Assembly (NCBI GenBank): GCA_026419775.2
Contig: JAOPGA020001448.1
Span: 1-64,000, forward strand
Source of the DNA: Acrasis kona
Taxonomy: Eukaryota > Heterolobosea > Eutetramitea > Acrasida > Acrasidae
DNA length: 64,000 nucleotides
Direction of reading: 5' to 3'
In this document: one piece after another, positions 56,622 through 64,000 of the stretch
How the letters are laid out: each line of letters begins with the position of its first letter
Position numbering within the stretch: the first letter of the stretch is position 1
Position numbers and translations under genes: made by a program
Notes under the pieces: generated by a model
Database searches by the model: none
Seen by the model: only the letters and a program-made list of their open reading frames with translations
What the model was told of the DNA's origin: nothing

Positions 56622-58816
56622 CGAAATGTATCAAATAAATTCTCTATTGCCGTCAAAGTATTTGTAAAGTTATGAACAAAACAATTCATCAGATTATTGG
56701 GATGCTGACACCTCTCACTATGCCTGACACTTATTGTCGTACAAAAAACAGATACACAACATAGTCTCTCCTGCTCTGGAGTTGTTTATTCATCACATAC
56801 TATTATTGCATGTCATAAATGCAAACTTTCAAACCACCGTTTCTCAGGATGGACAATCTATAACGAGAGCAGAGTACGTAAGGCTTTTCAAAAAGTACCG
56901 TGGGAACCCAAAACTTGAAAATGACTAACAAGCAAATAGAAACATAGGAATGTTCTTGTACGAATGTCATCATCACCCCCTGGATGAGCTTATATAGGGG
57001 ACATTGAAAACATTTTGAGCAATTAGAAGGAGCACAGGCAATGGACATTTTGAATGAGGACCTTCACGACTACTATGCCAGTTTTGAAGAACATTTGAGG
57101 GAACATCCTCTCGACAAACAACAGACAGAAGTTATTGAATAGTACAAATCATTTTATGGTTTTGAATTGCTTAAGAGCAATTGACCAGACTTTCGTCAAA
57201 TCAAGAACGGAATTAGAAGATACGAGAAAAAACACGGATGGATTTGTTTGACGGTACCGTTTTCGAAGATTACATGGCACGTGAATTGAAAACAATTGAT
57301 GACCCAGAATCAGTACTTATTGGATTGGATGCTGATCTTGATGTTTTGTACGTTATAGTTCCCAAATTCCACTCAAGCAGATCTCATACTTTCTTGGAAT
57401 TATTTGTAATGTTCCCGAACCAAAAAGCAAAATCGAAGGACATAAGACATGAGGATGAAGATGTGTCAGTGTACGTTTATCGGAAGCTGCCAACTTACCA
57501 ACATTCTATGAACATGCAATGGGCAACATACTGGTTGGTACTTTAAACACTTCGGACAGAGGTTACGTCGTGATAACTAATTACTTGTGAGTACCGTAAA
57601 ATAAAAATATTTTATAAAGTAGCCTTTAGTAGTTCATTATTATGATGTTCATTCTCTAGTGTTTGAGATTGTGTCAGCTCTCTTTTTACAAAAAATCTCG
57701 TTTTATCTCACTGCTCTGACCTGTCTGCTTCTTTTTCCCCATTGTTGTTATTATGAAGTGAGAAATCGATCTTCTCAACCAAATAGAAAATCTTGAGGCG
57801 TTTCTTAAGTCATGAGAGACTTAAGGTTTACAGAATTAGGGTTGCTTTCTTCAACATTTGAACAACTTGAACTTCAAATATATTACAACAAGTATTTAAG
57901 GTGTATAAGGGTTAAATTAAATGCTTCCATGGTCTCTGTCCAATAAATGTGTTTATCATTCAAAATTTGTGTATGATAATCCATCTGGAAATAATTTGGC
58001 ATAGGCTTCGCGCTCCTCAGCGAAACGTACAGGCTAAAAGTACTGCTCGCCTGGAATGAAAATTTGGCATAGTCTTCGCTCTTTCCAGTGGATTATAAAT
58101 CAAACGTAAACTCATATAATTGATGTCAAGATGCAATAATTCACTCTTTATATCTTTCCTTGTGTGTAATTATAAAGCCCTGTAGACAGGACCAACCACA
58201 CTTCCAGAAAGATTAAAAGTGAATGTTCAACACCATTAATTATAGCTCTTCATACTTCCTGCAATTATAACAACTTTCCCGTTACATGGATGGTTTTAGT
58301 AAATTTAACTTTTGAAAACATCAGTTTATATGAGCCGAAATGATCGTTATTTCGTCAGCACATNCTTATTTAAATGGCTACAATCTGGTAGCCTCCGGCT
58401 GGATGTGTAGTTCCTTCGGGTTATATGGGTTATTCTCCCAAACAAATATTCGCAGCTTGATGAAAGACGGTGCGACGGTCGCAGTATCAGCAGTCCAAGT
58501 TAGGTGTGTTGCTCCACGTGCCGGCAAAGTAAGTACCTGGTTACATATATCCGGAATTAAGTCCGCCTCTGAATACTACTGTTATTCCAGCATCTGCAAG
58601 TCCGCCAGAGGGCGTGGGGTGATTGTAAAATGAGTCTTCAAAAGGAATGGGGTGTATAACGTTGGTCCTCTTTAATCTTTTGTACATGAAGTCACTACAT
58701 TGAATCTAATGGTACAGATTCCCGAAAAACCGAAAGTTACATCATTGTGTAGCCCTTGATGAGTAGATCATGATTCGTTTTTGAAGTATCGAGCGACAGT
58801 CATTTCTGAGTGAGAT
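56622..58816. other. Region of decayed or very small ORFs
   Basis: No intact gene that I can defend. A frame near 57041-57250 encodes a sensible peptide (DILNEDLHDYYASFEEHL ... FRQIKNGIRRYEKKHGW) broken by TAG and TGA, i.e. a pseudogene remnant. An ATG frame at 57238-57546 (102 codons, MDLFDGTVFEDYMAREL) overlaps its end. Another at 58340-58633 (97 codons) contains the N at 58364. A short direct repeat built on AATTTGGCATAG occurs at about 57990 and 58060. The remainder is AT-rich. Confidence 0.45.
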
Positions 58817-59851
58817 ATGGTTTTTTATTTTTCAGAAATTGTTTTAACATCACACAGTACATATTACCTATTGGCGGAAGTCATTAAGGAAATGGGTTAT
58901 TACAATGACTCCGTGACGTGTGACACATTGACACTGATGATGTTGACATTTCACAAAAACACAGTATCAGACATGCCAAGAGCATGCACTTTCACCGTCA
59001 TGTTTTTTTTAGAAATTGCACTCTGCGACAAGCTTTATTAGAAATTATTTACATACTCATAACTCTATACAGCCGAAAAGGTTGCCTAGCTTGGCAGATT
59101 CTGTGCGTTGAGCAAAGCGGCCAGATGGAGTAAGAAGTTTCCATCAAAATGGTTTTTCACCGTCAGGTTTTGGACGAAGCATTTCGATTCAGACAGATTT
59201 TTAGAAGACGCAAAATTTATAATTGAAAGCTACGATTATATTGGCTATGAGAGGGCAAGGAATAAGTGTAGGAATGCTACTTGAGCTGAAATTGGCGGCG
59301 CACTCAAAAAGATCAGGTGCTCTCGCAATAACTCTCGTACATAACTATTTGTCAAGAAAGTTCAATAGGACAAAGCTGTTGTTTGTCAAAATTGATGCCA
59401 GGGGTGTTGTACTTAAAACAACACTTATCAACAGAACAGATCGAGAATGGACGGGAACTAGAGTACAACAACCAAGAGCCCTCACAAACCCAGATTACAG
59501 TAGAATGCACAGGATGATGGCAACATTCGACGCAGAGGTTTACGAACGCGTTCGAAGAGAAATGACCGGTTCAAAGATTCATCTTTTGCGGTCCTGACGC
59601 ACTACGAGAGGAACGATGAACTAATCAGGAGGGTACCAACAGCGGAACCAGGCTTCAATGTAGACCCCTACTTCATGCCTCCCCTATATAACGATCAAGA
59701 TTCAATCGAGGAGATCCAAATGAAACGGACTTCTTCACACAGGTCACAACTTTTGGTGGTTAGAGTCAAGACAGGTTGTCTCATGATGATGGCTAGGGTT
59801 CTAATGAAAAATATTTTTATAAAACAGGGAAGCCTGAAAGTTTATTGGTAG
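58817..59851 (+). pseudogene. Gene remnant disrupted by a retroposed insertion and frameshifts
   Basis: The frame 58817-59041 (IKEMGYYNDSVTCDTLTL, then MPRACTFTV) is cut by the insertion at 59001-59154. After the insertion the same frame resumes (FWTKHFDSDRFLEDAKF) because one TSD copy plus the insert is 165 bp, a multiple of three. It then shifts frame near 59250 into a basic stretch (LELKLAAHSKRSG ... HNYLSRKFNRT) and again near 59575 (VLTHYERNDELIRRV). With at least two shifts and an insertion this is most likely a dead gene, although homopolymer-type errors elsewhere in the window make one shift untrustworthy. No family recognised. Confidence 0.45.
59001..59154 (-). mobile_element. SINE-like or processed retrocopy with poly(A) tail and TSD
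   Basis: Read on the minus strand, the element starts AACCATTTTGATGG, ends with an A8 tail and has an AATAAA signal about 30 bases before the tail. It is flanked by a perfect 11-bp direct repeat, TTTCACCGTCA on the plus strand, at 58990-59000 and 59155-59165. Poly(A) plus target-site duplication is the mark of LINE-machinery retroposition. Its first ~110 bases match 15073-15192, beginning at the same base, which suggests a defined 5' end as in a SINE or a small-RNA-derived retrogene. No tRNA-type A/B boxes were recognised. Confidence 0.7.
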
Positions 59852-60275
59852 TTTAATGAATGAAAAAATAATTGAATCTAGCTGCAGAAGTTGATTGGGA
59901 AAACAATAAAAACATAAAGATGTTAATTAGTGTCTTTTTAAAATGCAGTGATGTTCCTACGTACTTTAAATATTATTCGCATCTCCAAAATCCCATATGA
60001 TACCTGGGTATGGAACTTCTAAGTGTGGATCTTTTTACGAATTCCATTTGACTCACCAGTGCGCTAACATTGAGTACAAACTTCACAACAAAGATGAAGA
60101 TTTTCGGTCACCGACAATTTGGAATCTGTGAATTTCCTTCTATTAATTAAATGAACGATTGTTCATTCAGGTTATATATGATATTGTTTCGAAGATGTAA
60201 GGTTGTTTGTTGCAACAAAAAGCTAGTCAACTCGAGAGGAAGAACAAAGGATTAGATGACCATGTAAAGAATTGC
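59852..60275. other. Intergenic, nothing recognised
   Basis: AT-rich sequence between the remnant gene and the DUF3605-like gene. No ORF, repeat or RNA structure that I can support. Confidence 0.3.
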
Positions 60276-60790
60276 TCATGCCTTTATTGAGGTATCTCCA
60301 GGACTGTGATCTATCCAAAACACCTGTACATGGAAAAAATGAGGAACCGACATTTTAGGATTAAAATGTACCAAGCAAAATCAAAAATAGTATCCTCGCC
60401 TAGTATTTTGGTTAATTGTGATTCTATGTGTTTAGAGATTTGAGCTGAACTATAAGGTTGGGTTTTCGAACCATACCACAATACCCAATGGTTTCCAACA
60501 GGAATTTGATAAGGAAACTCATTTCTTTCGAATACTTGCACTTCACAGGTCAAATCATTTTCAAGAGCTTTGAATTTGTCCTCATAAGTTGTAATCAGCT
60601 TTCCAAATACCTTGTGTAGTATGTAATCTTCGATTGAATGCCAACGCTCATTTATCTCTGCTAAGGCATCATTTTTTTGTGAATATAGTTCAAACGTGGG
60701 TCTAATTGTGATAGAGTTTGGCAGCCATTCAAATTGTTGATTCAAATTATCCAGGTCATCAATGTTGGAGGAAATCTCTCCTCTTAACAT
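60276..60790 (-). CDS. DUF3605-like protein with one-base frameshift
   Basis: The ATG at 60790 opens a frame (LNQQFEWLPNSITIRPTF, then ERNEFPYQIPVGNHWVLWYG) that runs to an apparent TAG at 60311. The expected family ending, with NPKMSVPHFFHVQVFW, lies in the next frame and stops at 60276. One more T in the coding T4 run (plus AAAA at 60363-60366) links FAWY to FNPKMSVP. The FPY..P..HWVLW and SVP..fHVxVFW signatures are those of the DUF3605 family, small soluble proteins known mainly from fungi and protists, of unknown role. The corrected length is about 170 residues. Confidence 0.65.
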
Positions 60791-60956
60791 AACTGAACAA
60801 GGAGTAACATAAAGTTGACTGAGTAATGAAGGTTGTAAGGAAACACATCTGGAACTCTATTTGGAACAAAGTAAGCTCAAACACCAATACGAAAGGGACC
60901 AATGAGAAATATACACTCTGAACAAAATAGATAAAAAATAAAGTTTGTTTGGTGCA

Positions 60957-61895
60957 TTACATAGAAATTCTACCATTCATGTACTCTACAAATTCCATCA
61001 GTGGTTCTTTTTTGATTCTGTAAGAATGCTCGTGCTCAGGGAACTTTTTCATAACAACTTCATCTCTGTAACATGACAGTGCTTTTGCAATAGCGGAGTT
61101 GAGATCTTCAAATTTTTTGCAAAATCTTGGAGATGGATGGTTGTACATGGAAAGAACATCATGATAAACAAGAACTTGGCCATTGACTTTCGAGCCACTT
61201 CCGATTCCAATGATTGGTACGGAGCTATTGCTTGTGATAAGCTCTGCAATCTTATCGGGCACACACTCAAGGACGATTGCACAGCACCCAGCGGATTGTA
61301 AAGAATAAACATCATTCATCAGCTTTTTGGCTTCTACTGCTGTTTTTCCAATAGTGTGGTATCCACCGGAAGAGTTGATACTTTGGGGAGTTAGACCAAG
61401 GTGGCCAAAAACAGGAATACCACTTTCAGAAATCAACTTAATTTGATCATGAACTCTCGAACCACCCTCAAGTTTGATCGCATTAGCGTTGGCTTCTTTA
61501 ATGAACCTAGTGGCGTTGCGCAGAGCAATTGCTGGAGACTCTTCATAACTACCAAATGGCATGTCAGCTAGAAGAAAGGAATGTTTTAATGCCTTAGACA
61601 CGGCTTTGGTGTGATGAATCATTTCGTCCATTGTAACTGATGTTGTATCTGGATGACCTAATACTGTCATCGCCAGAGAGTCGCCTACAAGAACAATATC
61701 AATATTAGCTTGGTCCACCATTGTTCCACTATGAAAATCAGTGGCAGTCATCATTGTAATGGGAATTTGATCTTGGTACATCTGTTTGATACTGTTGATG
61801 TTAATTTTGTTGCATTGGATCTGGGCCGAATAAAATTTTTTCGAAATTTGGCAGCTAGAGCGAAGATTTACTCTTTTGAGGACTGATTTGATCAT
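60957..61895 (-). CDS. panB: 3-methyl-2-oxobutanoate hydroxymethyltransferase (PanB)
   Basis: An intronless 312-residue enzyme from the ATG at 61895 (only a GTG lies further out). It transfers a hydroxymethyl group from 5,10-methylene-THF to 2-oxoisovalerate, the first step of pantothenate and CoA synthesis. The TIM-barrel signatures are present: MMTATDFHSG with the metal-binding Asp region, IDIVLVGDSLAMTVLG, ADMPFGSYEES, IKLEGG, PVFGHLGLTPQS, VLECVPDKIAELIT, IIGIGSG and LVYHDVL. The N-terminal ~27 residues (MIKSVLKRVNLRSSCQISKK) are basic, hydroxylated and free of acids, like a mitochondrial presequence, as in fungal and plant PanB. The gene shares a 166-bp gap with the DUF3605-like gene. 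Confidence 0.95.
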   Translation of the reverse strand: MIKSVLKRVNLRSSCQISKKFYSAQIQCNKININSIKQMYQDQIPITMMTATDFHSGTMVDQANIDIVLVGDSLAMTVLGHPDTTSVTMDEMIHHTKAVSKALKHSFLLADMPFGSYEESPAIALRNATRFIKEANANAIKLEGGSRVHDQIKLISESGIPVFGHLGLTPQSINSSGGYHTIGKTAVEAKKLMNDVYSLQSAGCCAIVLECVPDKIAELITSNSSVPIIGIGSGSKVNGQVLVYHDVLSMYNHPSPRFCKKFEDLNSAIAKALSCYRDEVVMKKFPEHEHSYRIKKEPLMEFVEYMNGRISM

Positions 61896-62316
61896 TTCGT
61901 TTTGTTTTTTGGTTTCTGACACAAATAAAAGCCAATTTATAGTTGTGCGGAGGAGGATTTAAATTCTCCATGGAAATTTGGACAATACGCAGTTTACAAC
62001 AAATCAACCAACTGCTATGGTTAGTTCTATTCGAACAGTGATGACGTCAAGCTAGGGGGAGGAAGTGAAGTTAATCAAGTTTATTTGCACCTTCAAATAT
62101 ATTTTGTATTAAAATTTGACATCGCTTCATATGAGGTATGGAAAGTAATGATTTAGTACGATTTCGCTACGACGTAATAAGGAAGATATGCTTGATGTCA
62201 GATCATTCTATATTGGACTAAGAGACGACTCACTTCTCCGAAGGTAATTTTTTTTAGAACCAAACAATTGTTAATTTCCATTTTGGTAAACTAAAACTTT
62301 ATTCTACATTTGCTCT
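61896..62316. other. Intergenic, nothing recognised
   Basis: AT-rich; 421 bp between PanB and the type I membrane protein gene. No ORF of note. It must hold the promoter of panB on the minus strand and the 3' end of the next gene. Confidence 0.3.
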
Positions 62317-63292
62317 CTATTCGACTCGGTTGTTATATATTGATACATATTCGTTATTAATCTTCTTCTTATTCCTCTTGTAATATGGAATGTATTGTTT
62401 TCTTTTCTTTAACAATGGGGCCGCCAAATAGACAAAAACACAAAATAAACTCAAAGTACACAGGGCCGTCGTGAGAGAACAGATAATTATAACTCCTGTG
62501 CTTCGGTTGACCAATTTACTTGGTGTCTCTCCGTCGTCATGGTCTCCAAGTGCTGCACCACCACTCATCCAACTTTCAGAACAATCTTTACTTCTTGTGT
62601 CGAATGTTACGTTAAAAAAGAACTCCTCTCCTGATAGCACTCGTGTTCTTTTTGCTCTCAACACGGTATTGGAGAAGGAACTTTCTACGTTACATGATGA
62701 TGATTTGTTTGATATTCCCCAATATTTTGGGAAATGTACTTTTAAATTTAAGGACCGAATGGGCGAAGACCACTTATAATTCCAAAAAATTAAGTTCTTA
62801 TCTTGTAAAGCGTCATATCTTAGTAGGTTGATCTAGAGGTTTAATAACTTTTTTCAGTAAGTGAGAATTCATACCTTTGACTTGAACAGAAAAGTCACAT
62901 TTGATTGCTTTTGATCGTTGTTGAATTTGACAACTTGATAAGTGTTGTTTCCGGACCTCTCCACTTGCACATTAGTAATATTTACATTTTTAGACGGTGA
63001 AGTGGCTTCAAAATCTGATATTTGAGTGGTTCCATCTGACAGAGGTGACAAACACAACTAATTACCACTTACATGTTATTCCATCTGGTATAGGTCTACC
63101 TACTACCTTATATGCTCCGTTAAATTGAAATGTTATAGTCTCAGATACTGTTGACCAGCAGTCATCATGTAGCCTTATATCCGTATCTATGTTTGATATG
63201 TGGTAGTTTGCGATAGTAGTGCAGAAAGAGCTCAATAACAGCAGTAAAAAGCACCAAGTGGGTGTTATCATTATAATTATATAATCAAACAT
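62317..63292 (-). CDS. Type I membrane protein, unrecognised ectodomain
   Basis: Exons 63292-63073, 63035-62875, 62796-62317 (introns 37 and 78 bp) give 286 residues in phase; the 78-bp intron is the longest supported here. A second ATG at 63271 gives a cleaner signal peptide (TPTWCFLLLLLSSFCTTIA). The ectodomain (~200 residues) has several NxT/NxS sequons and a few cysteines and is probably beta-rich. The transmembrane helix is VIIICSLTTALCTLSLFCVF, followed by KKRK and a Tyr- and Lys-rich tail (PYYKRNKKK). No named domain recognised. The second intron needed the acceptor AG at 62797-62798, because the earlier AG three bases before would put a stop in frame. Confidence 0.7.
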
Positions 63293-63564
63293 TCAGTTCC
63301 TGCAAACATTTATTGATGGCGGAGCGTTTCGCAATCTTGTGTCTCGTTTTTGATGTGATTTTGTTAATACAACAGATTTGGACAATCCACTTCTGGGATA
63401 CATTGTGTATAAAATACATTGAGTGAGAATTTCAATGGTGCAGTTCAACTCTTCCACTTGCATTGTTTCAGTGCCGGCGGACTATTTTTAACTTCCGCTC
63501 AAAGAAATGTTTTCTATAAATAGAGATTGTTTTTATTAATAATTACAAACAAAACAAAAACATC

Positions 63565-64000
63565 ATGATAAACTATCTTGGCAGAAGCGGACATTATCGC
63601 TCACTAGCAGCAGAAAAACATATGGTAGAATTCTATGAAGCAACTCTTCAATCTCATTGGAAAGGAATCTCTTACGAACATGTATACTTTCAGGGGAAGT
63701 TTGGAGCAACACATACACTCGTTGTTAACAACAACTCCTCACTACCAATCATCGTGTTGCTTCACGGGATTTGCAACACCTCATTAATGTGGGCGGATAT
63801 TGTTCGCAAACTTTCACCACTCTTCAAAATATACTGTATAGACATAATATTCGAACCAGGCCTATCGAAATGCATCAAACCTATAACTATGATATCAGAG
63901 TGTTGTGCATGGCTTAACGAGCTACTAAATCAGATATCCGGGCACAACCCAGTGTCATTGGTTGGATTTAGTTACGGAGGCTACATTGCAGCAGAGTACA
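63565..64000 (+). CDS. Alpha/beta hydrolase, 3' end outside window
   Basis: An ATG at 63565 opens a frame that runs off the right edge after 145 codons. The visible part has the alpha/beta-hydrolase core: the oxyanion-hole strand PIIVLLHGICNTSLMW, a second strand IYCIDIIFEPGLSK, and the nucleophile elbow VSLVGFSYGGYIA with Ser as nucleophile. The catalytic acid and His would be downstream. No signal peptide. The family is broad (lipases, esterases, serine peptidases), so no substrate is claimed. The gene is divergent from the type I membrane protein gene with 272 bp between their starts. Confidence 0.85.
   Translation, partial: MINYLGRSGHYRSLAAEKHMVEFYEATLQSHWKGISYEHVYFQGKFGATHTLVVNNNSSLPIIVLLHGICNTSLMWADIVRKLSPLFKIYCIDIIFEPGLSKCIKPITMISECCAWLNELLNQISGHNPVSLVGFSYGGYIAAEY

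Noticed and set aside
1-64000. CRISPR arrays, bacterial operons, IS elements, ribosomal RNA genes
   Set aside because: Not seen; spliceosomal introns and gene content are eukaryotic, and the tandem arrays are protein-coding.

Overview
The window is a gene-dense stretch of a nuclear genome from an amoeboid protist. The best fit is a heterolobosean (Naegleria/Acrasis-like), but this is inferred from gene content and style, not from a database match. Support: spliceosomal GT-AG introns that are nearly all 34-59 bp, several with TACTAAC/CTAAT-type branch sites; AT-rich intergenic DNA; tens-of-bp gaps between genes; very large EGF/tenascin-type surface proteins; a fungal/amoebal-type Ser/Thr kinase-AAA-GAF-histidine kinase-receiver protein; eukaryotic genes such as CNOT3, RhoGDI and 3-ketodihydrosphingosine reductase (KDSR).

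Layout. 1-5019: 3' part of an EGF-repeat type I membrane protein. 5.1-13.4 kb: housekeeping genes (pirin, EF-hand protein, Ras-like GTPase, KDSR, an MTG1/YlqF GTPase, a basic protein, a QCR8-like subunit, a small membrane protein, RhoGDI, a calcineurin-like phosphoesterase). 13.4-18.5 kb: gene-poor, with a membrane protein, a secreted protein and a MITE-like inverted-repeat element. 18.6-28.8 kb: a giant multi-exon adhesin-like protein (two NPCBM-like lectin domains, NHL-type propeller, EGF repeats, Thr-Pro stalk, three copies of an unrecognised ~250-residue module, TM). 29-32 kb: an F-box gene and a KCTD-type BTB/WD40 protein. 32-50.5 kb: an APC-family amino-acid permease, the hybrid histidine kinase, CNOT3, a four-TM protein, a small secreted protein, a pseudokinase and cobalamin-independent methionine synthase. 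51-60 kb: an accessory-looking block with a zinc-cluster protein interrupted by one in-frame stop, a PD-(D/E)XK nuclease-kinase fusion resembling the Crinkler/RHS effector class with a recent exon duplication, decayed ORFs, and a retroposed element with poly(A) tail and target-site duplication. 60-64 kb: DUF3605-like protein, PanB, a type I membrane protein and the 5' part of an alpha/beta hydrolase.

Two themes recur. First, surface and signalling: the two EGF proteins share a juxtamembrane region, and GTPase control (Ras-like, RhoGDI), two-component signalling and ubiquitin adaptors (BTB, F-box) are all present. Second, data quality: at least five otherwise intact genes are broken by a single-base length change in a short A/T homopolymer, which points to consensus errors rather than true pseudogenes. 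Two N bases are also present (55829, 58364). Exon coordinates below were derived by hand from splice motifs, phase and family expectation; in most models the exon lengths sum exactly to a multiple of three.
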